Below are positions 56,214-63,835 of a stretch of DNA of 64,000 nucleotides, piece by piece. The notes under the pieces were generated by a model, which saw only the letters and a list, made by a program, of their open reading frames with translations, searched no databases and was not told the origin of the DNA. The number at the start of each line of letters is the position of its first letter. The stretch's first letter is position 1. The stretch is taken from NCBI RefSeq assembly GCF_005047355.1, contig NZ_SUMC01000037.1:19018-83017 (forward strand), read 5' to 3'. The position numbers and the translations under genes are program-made. The stretch comes from Actinacidiphila oryziradicis (GTDB lineage: Bacteria > Actinomycetota > Actinomycetes > Streptomycetales > Streptomycetaceae).

Positions 56214-56336
56214 GAGCTCATGATCCCTTGGCGCGCGGGTAACTTCTGTCTGTCACCGCACAACCTAGTAGACTCACCAGGTGGGCCGCGTCCGAGGTCT
56301 TGTGTTTCCTGGCCCCCAGCCAGCCATGCTCAGAGC

Positions 56337-56353
56337 GCGGGTTCGGTTCCCGT
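56337..56353 (+). other. tRNA T-arm-like sequence, possible attachment-site remnant
   Basis: GCGGGTTCGGTTCCCGT can fold as a five-pair T stem (one G-T pair) with a seven-base TTCGGTT loop, followed by CATCCCAGG. No complete tRNA can be made from the upstream sequence, so this may be the 3' part of a tRNA copied by an integrated element, or chance. Confidence 0.3.
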
Positions 56354-56445
56354 CATCCCAGGCAGCATCTGGCGACCGGCTGTCGCGGCCGGGCCGGCGG
56401 GCTCCGGCGGGACCGCGAAGGCCAAACTCGAACAGCCTCCATCTG

Positions 56446-56595
56446 CCCGGCAACGCCAGCCACGGCTTTATGGACTTCATGCTGATGATGGGCGTCGCGG
56501 GCGAGGGCCGGAAGGCCGACTACGTCGACGCCTTCGACCTGTTCCACACCATGGAGGCGTACTTCACCTGGTACCCGGACGGAGGACGGTCGTGA
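56446..56595 (+). pseudogene. C-terminal relic of an unidentified protein upstream of a LigA-like gene
   Basis: The frame ends GFMDFMLMMGVAGEGRKADY, VDAFDLFHTMEAYFTWYPDG and GRS, which looks like real protein sequence, but its N-terminal part is not found upstream. Its stop overlaps the next start by GTGA, so it was the first gene of a pair. I cannot name it. Confidence 0.35.
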
Positions 56596-56950
56596 GCAAG
56601 TACCTGCTGAACAAGTTCCTTTTCACCGTGGACCGGGACCCGGATCTGATCGAGCGCTACCGCCACAATCCCCGGGAGACCGTCGCTGAGTGGGAGGCCG
56701 AGCACGCCAACCGCATCCTCAACTGCATCGACGCCGAGCACTCCACCTGGCTCAAGTTCGACGGAACCGAACGGGAAGCGCTGGCCACCCACGACTATCC
56801 GACCCTGTTCGAGCTCGGCGGGCACCCGTCCTCACGCTCACTTTGTTCATCGGCATGTTCGAGCGTGACTACGAGCCCATGGGATTCCAGACCGAGTACG
56901 CCCAGCGGCTGGCCCACGCGACCATGCCCCATCCCGACATCGCCACCTGA
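56592..56950 (+). pseudogene. LigA-like aromatic-ring dioxygenase small subunit, frameshifted
   Basis: Starts with GTG behind GGAGG (six-base spacing): SKYLLNKFLFTVDRDPDLIE, EWEAEHANRILNCIDAEHST, ALATHDYPTLFELGGHP. One base seems lost at about 56829-56831; the next frame gives LTLTLFIGMFERDYEPMGFQ and TEYAQRLAHATMPHPDIAT to a TGA at 56948. This is similar to the alpha (LigA) subunit of class III extradiol dioxygenases such as protocatechuate 4,5-dioxygenase. No LigB gene is present. Confidence 0.6.
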
Positions 56951-57091
56951 GTGCGCGCCGCAACGAATCCACGAGCCGGGCCGGCCACGCGGGTCGCTTT
57001 CCAACTGCGCATTAACCAGGAGGTAACTTCATTGTTGCGGTGACGAAACCACTACTCAGTTAGCTGTTCTCGATTCACCCGACGGGTGAGG

Positions 57092-57206
57092 CGCACCTAG
57101 GGTTCCGCCGCTGCAGGCAATGCAACGGGTTTTCTGGTCCGAGAGGTGCAGGCGCGGACTCAGTGTTCGCGTTCCACGGCGGGAGAAAAGCCCGGGAGAC
57201 CAGGTA
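57092..57206 (+). promoter_or_regulatory. ykkC-class riboswitch (guanidine-I type most likely)
   Basis: All hallmark blocks of the ykkC motif appear in order and spacing: CTAGGGTTCCG (57097-57107), TCTGGTCCGAGAG (57132-57144), and ACGGCGGGAGAAAAGCCCGG with GAGA after it (about 57176-57199). Variable hairpins lie between, as in the family. The class senses guanidine (subtype 1) or PRPP, ppGpp or nucleotide diphosphates (subtype 2); subtype cannot be fixed by eye. CCGGC-AAT-GCCGG downstream (about 57211-57223) could be part of the expression platform. It precedes a 74-aa peptide gene and an MIO lyase. Confidence 0.88.
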
Positions 57207-57347
57207 GATCCGGCAATGCCGGACCCCGGCCCTGGGAGATCGATTGGTTTCTTCACACCATCGCCGCCTGTTGACGGGCCGCCCGACGATCCCGCCAGAA
57301 GCTTTCTTGTCGTCAGGTCACGGGCCGGTCAGCGAAGGAATTTGGAA

Positions 57348-57572
57348 GTGAGAAAACTCGTTGCCGAGGTGATCAACCGCGACCAACTGGTCAAGGACGC
57401 CTACGGCTCATACGGTCGCCCGACGGACACCACTGACCCGCAGGGGATTGTCAAAGGCGCGGCGGCACCGGTCAGCTGTCCGCCGAGCAACCCGGTGCCG
57501 TACTCGGGCGGTCCCGGGCCTGACGGTGCGCGTCGCCGGCTCACGCCCGGGCCGGAGGTGACGCCCGGATGA
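57348..57572 (+). CDS. 74-aa peptide gene between riboswitch and lyase
   Basis: A short gene with a clear AAGGA eight bases before its GTG. The product begins with a helical, charged stretch (RKLVAEVINRDQLVKDAYG), then SYGRPTDTTDPQGIVKGAA, a PVSCPPSNPVPYSGGPG segment and a basic, Pro/Gly-rich end. It has one Cys and no signal or membrane helix. It resembles no family I know. The stop overlaps the lyase ATG (ATGA), so the two are translated together. It may be a partner subunit, a leader, or a precursor peptide; these are inferences from position. Confidence 0.65.
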   Translation: MRKLVAEVINRDQLVKDAYGSYGRPTDTTDPQGIVKGAAAPVSCPPSNPVPYSGGPGPDGARRRLTPGPEVTPG

Positions 57573-59062
57573 GTGTGGTGCTGTCCTCGGCGGGGATCAC
57601 GCCGGAGGAGGTGGCGGCAGTCGCCGCCGGGAGGACGTTGACGTGGGCGGCTGACCTTGCTGGCACCGTAGGCGCGGGCCAGGCCGCGTTCGACAGGGTG
57701 CTGGCCGGTGGTGCCAGGATCTACGGCGTGACCACCGAGGTGGCGGGCCGGTCCTCGTTCGACGTCCCGACGGGGAGTCGGGGCGCCTACCAGATAGCGA
57801 TGCTGCGCAGCCACGCGTGCGGAACCGGTCCGCTGCTCGACCGCCACGCTGCACGGGCCGCCTGGGTGACCAAGGCAGCGAGTCTGGCGGCCGGCCGCGC
57901 CGGATGCTCAATGGCGCTGCTGACCGCCCTGACCGATGTGCTCAACCGCGGCCTGGCGCCGGCGGTCCCCGTGACCGGCTCTCTTGCCGCGTCAGGGGAT
58001 CTGGTCCCGAGTGCACACGCCGGCCTGCCGCTGCTCGGCGAAGGAGATCTCCTGGACGAGTCGGGAGACGCGGTGCCCGCCGGGCCGCTGCTGGCCGCTT
58101 GTGGCCTACACCCGTTGACTCCCGGTCCCCGTGACGGGCTCTCGCTGGTGAACGGCACGTCCGTCACCGCCGCGCTCGCCACGCTCGCCTTGCTGGACGC
58201 CGAGCGGCTTGTGACCACCGCGGACGTGCTGGCCGCTGCTGGGGTGGAGGTACGGCGCGGGCACCGGGACGCCTTCGCGCAGGCGATCGTCGACGCCCGT
58301 CCCCACCCTGGTGCGCTCCGAACCGCCGACACCGTCGAGCTGGTACTCGGCGCCGCCGAGACGGCGCGGCGCGAATCGGGGCGGAGCTTTCACGACGCGT
58401 ACGCCTGGCGCTGTGTCCCACAGGTTCACGGCGCAGTGCACGACGCTTTGGTCCCCGTGCGCGCCGCTGTGTCGACGGAGTTGCGTAGCTGCACCGACAA
58501 TCCGATCCTCGACGGGGATTCCATCGTCTCCGGAGGGAATTTCCACGGGGCCCCGCTCGGCATTCCGCTCGACTCCGCCACCACGGCGATGACCGTGCTG
58601 GCGGGCCTGTCGCGGCAGCGCCTGGTCGGGCTCATGTCCAGCCCCGGCCTGCCCAAGTCGCTCGTGGGGGCCGGCGGCAACTTCGGCCTGGGCATGCTCG
58701 TCACCACCGTGACCGCCCACGTACTCCAACTGAGCGGGCTGGTACCGGCAAGCACGCGCTGGCTGCCTGTCGACGAGGCGGAGGACCACGTCGCGAACGC
58801 GACTGTCGCGGCCTTCCAACTGCGCACTGCCCTCGACGGAGTCCGGCACGTGCTCGCCGCGGAGGCGATCGCCATAGCAGCCGCCGCAGATCTTAGCGAT
58901 CGGCCGGCCGCCGGACCCGCGCTGCGCGCCGTCCATGCGCTCACCCGCCGGACTGTCGCACCTCCCGGCCCCGACCGGGCCATGTCGGTGCCGTTGACGG
59001 AGCTTGCGCCGCACATTCACGAACTGGCCGCGTTGCCCGACTCGATCAGGCGCCCGGTGTGA
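57569..59062 (+). CDS. Histidine-ammonia-lyase-like MIO enzyme
   Basis: A 497-residue aromatic amino-acid lyase/aminomutase family protein. The MIO prosthetic group forms from Ala141-Ser142-Gly143 in GSLAASGDLVPSAH. Conserved with histidine ammonia-lyase: Tyr52 (YGVTT), His82 (LRSHACG), Asn194 (LVNGTS), Tyr277/Arg280 (HDAYAWRCVPQVHG), Phe324 (SGGNFHGAP) and Glu404 (EDHVANA). Different: GVTTEVAG replaces GxNTGFG, His274 stands where HAL has Gln, Ala replaces Gln before Glu404, and Ala follows NFHG where HAL has Glu. A deamination or 2,3-shift on another amino acid is likely (inference). It is coupled to the 74-aa gene and controlled by the upstream riboswitch. Confidence 0.85.
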   Translation: MSVVLSSAGITPEEVAAVAAGRTLTWAADLAGTVGAGQAAFDRVLAGGARIYGVTTEVAGRSSFDVPTGSRGAYQIAMLRSHACGTGPLLDRHAARAAWVTKAASLAAGRAGCSMALLTALTDVLNRGLAPAVPVTGSLAASGDLVPSAHAGLPLLGEGDLLDESGDAVPAGPLLAACGLHPLTPGPRDGLSLVNGTSVTAALATLALLDAERLVTTADVLAAAGVEVRRGHRDAFAQAIVDARPHPGALRTADTVELVLGAAETARRESGRSFHDAYAWRCVPQVHGAVHDALVPVRAAVSTELRSCTDNPILDGDSIVSGGNFHGAPLGIPLDSATTAMTVLAGLSRQRLVGLMSSPGLPKSLVGAGGNFGLGMLVTTVTAHVLQLSGLVPASTRWLPVDEAEDHVANATVAAFQLRTALDGVRHVLAAEAIAIAAAADLSDRPAAGPALRAVHALTRRTVAPPGPDRAMSVPLTELAPHIHELAALPDSIRRPV

Positions 59063-59466
59063 CCCGCGCCGGCGCGGCGGCCGCCACTCGGGCAGAGGCG
59101 TGTCCGCACCGCGTCCCCATCGGGGCAGGAGGGCCCGGCGGCCGAACTGCTCGCCGCGACGATGGTGTGGGGCTCAAAAACCCGAATCGTCGTCCGGCTT
59201 TGAAGTCCTTCGCCGTGAGGAACCGGGAGCGAAGATCCCCCGCGCTGTGATCAGAACGGCTCTCACATCGACTCATCAGCAGCTCTCGCGTCGTTACCGT
59301 GCCCGTGGGGACGATCGTTTGGCTGAAGCCCCACGGAGCCTTTCGCCGAGATCACTTGAACATCGCCATGCTCTCCGAGGGGGGCCCGGCGGTCACGCGT
59401 CCCAGCCACCCCATAGGTGGTCTGGACGGAGGAGGCCACACCACAGCTGCTGCTCCACCTCCAAGC

Positions 59467-59486
59467 CTGGTCCCTTAGGACCGGGT
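59467..59486. terminator. Hairpin in the gap after the lyase gene
   Basis: CCTGGTCC-CTTA-GGACCGGG forms an 8-bp stem (one T-G pair) between the convergent lyase and glycosidase genes. The rest of 59063-59527 shows no gene. Confidence 0.45.
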
Positions 59487-59527
59487 CAAGTTGACTGCGT
59501 ATTCAGCGGTGGTTTTGTGGCTCGTTC

Positions 59528-60886
59528 TCAGCCGAAGACCTTGAGCTCGTAGATGCGGGTTGCGGGGTCGGTGCTCTGGGTGGGAGTGGTGACGTTGAGC
59601 CGGACGTAGCGGGCGGAGGTGCCGGTGAGGCTGTGCGTGGTGGCGCCGGCGGTGTTGGCGTTTGCTTGGGCGACGGTGATCCAGGTGGTTCCGTCGGTGG
59701 AGGCCTGCACGGTGTATGCCCTGGTGTTGTAGGACGCGGACTCGCCGCCCGCGCCGGCGTGGTCGATCTCCAGGCTGGTGAGGGAGTACGCGGAGCCGAG
59801 GTCGACGGTGAGCTGCGAGGGGGAGGCGAAGGAGCAGAATTTGTCGCTGTTGCCGCCGCTGACAGTGCCGTTGACGGCTTTGGCGGGGGTCTCGTTGCTG
59901 TTGCACGGGGCGCTGCCCGTGACATTCTTGCCGATGGCGAGGTCGGTGGGGCCGGTGCCGCCGCCGCTGCCCATGGCGGCGCTCACCGAGGCGGCCCACT
60001 GCCAGGGCGCGCTGGTGCCGCCGGGCTCGGAGTTGAAGTACTCCCAGCCGGCGACGCCGCCGAAGGAGGGGTACTTGGCGGTGAGCGCGGCGAGGGTGCT
60101 GCCCAGAGTGGTGGGATCGACGTAGCCGCTGCCGCAGTTGGCCGCATTGGTGAGGGTGCCCGCGACGACTTTGTCGGCGGGGACGACACCGTGGTTGATG
60201 ATCGCGTCGTAGCCGCTGGTGGAGCTCAGCGAGCCCCAGCCGCAGTAGAACTGGGCATTGAACCAGCCGATGGAGCTGCCGCGGTCGCGATAGAGCTGGT
60301 CGTAGCTGAAGCCGGAGAGGTTGCCGCCCCCGCTCAGCGCGGTGGCCACCGGCGCGAGGGTCACGATGAAACCGGCGCCGAAGTCGGTGTGGAGCTGGTC
60401 GATGAGCCGCTCCACACCGCCAAGGGACATGGACTCCTCGACGTCCAGGTCCAGGCCGTCGAGGTGGTACGTGGACACTACGTTCTTCAGCAGCGGGTAG
60501 TAGGTGGCGAAGTCGGTGTCCAGGCGCTGGAAGCTGCCCGCGGCGGCCCCGCCGACCATTCCGAGGGCGTGCACGCCCTTGGCCTGCATCGCGGCGACGT
60601 CCGTCCACATCTGGCTGAACTTCGCATCGCCGGGCGGGTTGTCGTTCAGATGGACCGAGCCGTCGCTGTTGAGGTGGAAGGCGCCGATCAGCAGGTCGGT
60701 GGCCCCGGTACTGTGGTCGGTCAGGCCCAACGGGGAGACGTATGAACCGTTGTAGTACTGCGTCTGGTAGTAGACCACGACCCGCTTGCCGCTTGCCGCC
60801 GCCGCCGGTGTCCCGCTGCCGAACAGCACGGCCGCGGCCGTGACTAATGCGGCCACCAGCCCGGTGAGAGTTCTCCTGACAGTCAT
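59528..60886 (-). CDS. Secreted GH18 glycosidase with C-terminal F5/8-type (CBM32) domain
   Basis: A 452-residue exported protein. Signal peptide about residues 1-31 (GLVAALVTAAAVLFGSG ... AAAA). The GH18 barrel (about 32-300) has the catalytic motif as LDGLDLDVEES, i.e. DxxDxDxE with Val instead of Trp before Glu, closer to endo-beta-N-acetylglucosaminidases than to classical chitinases. VVVYYQTQYYNGSYVSPLGL and FGGVAGWEYFNSEPGG are also GH18-like. Residues about 315-452 are a discoidin-type carbohydrate-binding domain (SLEIDHAGAGGESASYNTRA; ARYVRLNVTTPTQSTDPATR). GGAGG lies seven bases before the ATG. Confidence 0.88.
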   Translation of the reverse strand: MTVRRTLTGLVAALVTAAAVLFGSGTPAAAASGKRVVVYYQTQYYNGSYVSPLGLTDHSTGATDLLIGAFHLNSDGSVHLNDNPPGDAKFSQMWTDVAAMQAKGVHALGMVGGAAAGSFQRLDTDFATYYPLLKNVVSTYHLDGLDLDVEESMSLGGVERLIDQLHTDFGAGFIVTLAPVATALSGGGNLSGFSYDQLYRDRGSSIGWFNAQFYCGWGSLSSTSGYDAIINHGVVPADKVVAGTLTNAANCGSGYVDPTTLGSTLAALTAKYPSFGGVAGWEYFNSEPGGTSAPWQWAASVSAAMGSGGGTGPTDLAIGKNVTGSAPCNSNETPAKAVNGTVSGGNSDKFCSFASPSQLTVDLGSAYSLTSLEIDHAGAGGESASYNTRAYTVQASTDGTTWITVAQANANTAGATTHSLTGTSARYVRLNVTTPTQSTDPATRIYELKVFG

Positions 60887-61210
60887 GCCTTGGCCTCCTT
60901 GGACGGGGGTGCTCACGCTGCCTCACGTTCCCAGTTGACCATGTTGTCATCGATGTTGCTGATGTTGTAGAGGCCAGCGGGCGGCGACGGCCGGCTCGAA
61001 GTCCTGACCCCCCGGCATCCCCACGGCACCGGCACCCTGCACGCCCTCCTCCTCACCCCGGCCGCACACGCCGCGGGACGTCATGGGCTCGGACAGCACG
61101 GCCTTCTCTGTTGCTGCCGAGTCACGCGCTGCTCCTGGGGGTCCCGCAAGGGCCGTGGGTGAAAATCCGGGGTGTCGCGGACAGCGACCCCCTCATGTGC
61201 GTATATAGTC

Positions 61211-61726
61211 ACCGCTGCTTGTGACCTGCTCTCCCGGACCGCCCTCAACGCCGTCCGGGCGCTGATGAGCGGGCTCATGGTCGCGGCGATCAGCGAGTAC
61301 TGGGAGGACGAGCACTTCGCCCCGAACCCCGACTTCGCACCCGGTGACGGCGGTGCCCGCAGGCAGAGCTTCGGCGCCTGCGCCTCAAGGTGTTGACTGC
61401 AGCGGCGAAGATCAGGTGACCCGCGCTCTGCGGGTGTCCGGGACCTGCTGCGCCGCCTGGACGGTGACAGCGTTAAGTTCGGCGTGGACGGCCTGCCCGC
61501 CGACACGGTGGCGGAGCCGTGTGAGGCGTTCGTGCGGGAGGGCTGCCGCCTGGACAACGACTTGCGCCTGCGCACCGCCCGGGTCGCCCGCCTGACCGTG
61601 CACGCCGAGACCCTGAGTGAGGCATCGGGTGTCCACGCCGAGCTGAAGCGGGTCCGCTCGGCCGTCGTCCTGTGGGAGAGGCGGCATCGCAAGGGGCCGG
61701 TCAACGCCGAGGTGCCCGGCCTCTAA
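61211..61726 (+). pseudogene. Possible relic of an abortive-infection-type protein
   Basis: Two frames that look like parts of one protein: LLSRTALNAVRALMSGLMVA and ISEYWEDEHFAPNPDFAPGD (61211-61380), then SVKFGVDGLPADTVAEP and LRLRTARVARLTVHAETLSE with GVHAELKRVRSAVVL (61470-61670). The arrangement is reminiscent of proteins with the AbiJ-like C-terminal domain, where a similar helix precedes DPALAIGSAKEL; here that part is replaced by unrelated sequence. Weak call. Confidence 0.3.
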
Positions 61727-61840
61727 AGTTGAGGCGTGCGCGGAATCGCACAAGGCGCTTCACCGTGGAAGCACACTTTGCGCGCACGCGCACTTCAGAG
61801 CACCCCCCATCGCGTAGACGTGATTCGAGGAGCCCCGCAC

Positions 61841-63607
61841 ATGGCGCTGCCGCAAGGCACGCTCAGCCACCGCTACCGTGGCGAGCACCCCCTCCATACT
61901 CTCCTCTACCTCTTCCAGCCCGACCGGGGCCGCGTCGTGCTCGCCATGCTCGCGTTCTTCGGCAAGCACACCCCGGTATGGCTGCTCCCGCTCATCACCG
62001 CGAACGTCGTGGACGTCGTCGTCCAGCACCGCCCGATATCCGTCCTGTGGTGGAACTCCGCGGTCCTGCTGGTGATCCTGCTGCTCAACCTGCCGCTGCA
62101 TCTGGCCTACGTACGCTGCATGCAGGGCTCGATCCGCAGGACCGGCACCCGGCTGCGTACCGCGCTGTGCCATCGGATGCAGCAGTTGTCCATCGGCTAC
62201 CACTCCCGGGTCAGCGCCGGCGTCCTGCAAGCGAAGGTGATACGGGACGTCGAGAGCATCGAGACCGCCGCCCAGCAGACCGCCGACAACGCTCTGGCCG
62301 CCATCGCCACCCTCACCGGCGGTCTGGTGGTGATCGGCATCCAGGCGCCCGCCTTCCTGCCGGTCTACCTGATCGTGGTGCCCGTCTCGGCGCTGCTGGT
62401 CGTCAGGCTCCGCCAGCGGCTGCGGGACCGCAACGAGCTCTTCCGCCGGCAGGTCGAGCAACTGTCCTCCCGCGTCACCGAGATGACCACCCTCATCCCC
62501 ATCACGCGCGCGCACGGCCTGGAGAACACCGCGCTGCACCGAGTGGACCGCACCCTGGGCGAGGTGCTGCACGCCGGGCTGCGGCTGGACCGGCTCAACG
62601 GCTGGTTCGGCTCGATCGCCTGGATCCTGCTCAACGCCATCGGTGTCGCGTGCCTGTCGGGGTCGGCGCTGGTCGCGTACTACGGCTGGCTGCATGTCTC
62701 GCCCGGCGACGTGGTGATGCTCAGTGCGTACTTCTCCACCCTCACCGGCTCGGTCACCACGCTGCTCACCCTCACCCCGCAAATCGGCAAGGGCCTGGAG
62801 TCGGTGCGGTCCATCGGCGAGGTGCTCCAGGCGCCCGACCTGGAGGAGAACGACGGCAAGGCCGAAGTGACCGCAGTGGTGGGCCGGTTCGAGTTCCGCG
62901 GGGTCGGTCACACGTATCCCGACAGCGTCCGGCCCTCGCTGGTGGACTTCGACCTGGACGTGCGGCCGGGTGAGACGATCGCCCTGGTCGGCGGCTCGGG
63001 CGCGGGCAAGTCTACGGTGCTGAACCTGGTGATCGGCTTCCTGCGGCCCTCCGAGGGCCGGATACTCCTGGACGGTGTCGACATGGAGACCATGGACCTG
63101 CGCGACTACCGCAGCTGGCTGTCGGTCGTGCCGCAGGAGTCGATCCTCTTCGAGGGCAGCGTCGGAGAGAACGTCACCTACGGCATGGAGGACGTGCCGG
63201 AGGATAGCGTGCGGGCGGCGCTGCGGGACGCCAACGCGCTGGAGTTCATCGACCGGATGCCGCACGGCCTGGATACGGTGGTCGGGGAGCGGGGCGCCCG
63301 GCTGTCCGGCGGGCAGAAGCAGCGGCTCGCGATCGCCCGTGCGCTGATCAGGGACCCGCGGGTGCTGATCCTGGACGAGGCGACCTCGGCGCTGGACTCC
63401 CGCTCGGAGGCGCTCGTGCAGCAGGCGCTGACCCGCCTGGTGCGCGGCCGTACGGTGTTCGTAGTCGCACACCGGCTCTCCACAGTCAGGAACGCCGACC
63501 GGATCGTGGTCCTGGACGACGGCCGGATCGCGGAGATCGGCTCGCATGCGGAGCTGCTGCGCAGCGGTGGCGCGTACGCGGGGCTCCAGGCCGCCCAACT
63601 GGCCTGA
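61841..63607 (+). CDS. ABC exporter half-transporter (permease-ATPase fusion)
   Basis: A 588-residue type IV exporter half: six helices (about residues 25-300; e.g. VWLLPLITANVVDVVV, AVLLVILLLNLPLHLAYV, PAFLPVYLIVVPVSALLVV) and an ATPase (about 345-588) with Walker A LVGGSGAGKSTVLNLV, Q-loop VVPQESILFEGSVGENV, signature LSGGQKQRLAIARAL, Walker B VLILDEATSALDSRSEA and VVAHRLSTVRNADR. Works as a homodimer or with a partner. Cargo unknown. GAGGAG lies eight bases before the ATG. The TetR gene beyond it, convergent, may regulate it. Confidence 0.92.
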   Translation: MALPQGTLSHRYRGEHPLHTLLYLFQPDRGRVVLAMLAFFGKHTPVWLLPLITANVVDVVVQHRPISVLWWNSAVLLVILLLNLPLHLAYVRCMQGSIRRTGTRLRTALCHRMQQLSIGYHSRVSAGVLQAKVIRDVESIETAAQQTADNALAAIATLTGGLVVIGIQAPAFLPVYLIVVPVSALLVVRLRQRLRDRNELFRRQVEQLSSRVTEMTTLIPITRAHGLENTALHRVDRTLGEVLHAGLRLDRLNGWFGSIAWILLNAIGVACLSGSALVAYYGWLHVSPGDVVMLSAYFSTLTGSVTTLLTLTPQIGKGLESVRSIGEVLQAPDLEENDGKAEVTAVVGRFEFRGVGHTYPDSVRPSLVDFDLDVRPGETIALVGGSGAGKSTVLNLVIGFLRPSEGRILLDGVDMETMDLRDYRSWLSVVPQESILFEGSVGENVTYGMEDVPEDSVRAALRDANALEFIDRMPHGLDTVVGERGARLSGGQKQRLAIARALIRDPRVLILDEATSALDSRSEALVQQALTRLVRGRTVFVVAHRLSTVRNADRIVVLDDGRIAEIGSHAELLRSGGAYAGLQAAQLA

Positions 63608-63620
63608 CAGCCTTCGCCGG

Positions 63621-63643
63621 GCTCCGGGCCCGAGGCCCGGAGC
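63621..63643 (+). terminator. Terminator after the ABC transporter
   Basis: GCTCCGGGCC-CGA-GGCCCGGAGC, a perfect 10-bp stem with a three-base loop, 13 bases past the stop. Confidence 0.8.
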
Positions 63644-63835
63644 GGACAGGAAGGGGCGGGAGGAGACCGGAGCGGGCCGGAAGGTGGCGCCACCGCCCGT
63701 TCTTCACCGACAGCCCGTTCGCCACCCTCCAGGCCGAGCGCCCGCACCGCCACCACGCGCTGCATGCCCTGCGGGTAGCCACGCTGCCGCCGCTCCCAGG
63801 ATCGACGGGCGTCGGGGTCTGACCGGCCGAATATA

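Noticed and set aside
56274..56365. A complete tRNA gene around the T-arm-like sequence
   Set aside because: No acceptor, D or anticodon stem can be formed upstream that pairs with the 3' part; only a T-arm-like stretch is present.
60887..61080. DasR-type operator upstream of the GH18 gene
   Set aside because: I looked for a TGGTCTAGACCA-like palindrome; the region has only TTGACCATGTTG-like sequence with no dyad.
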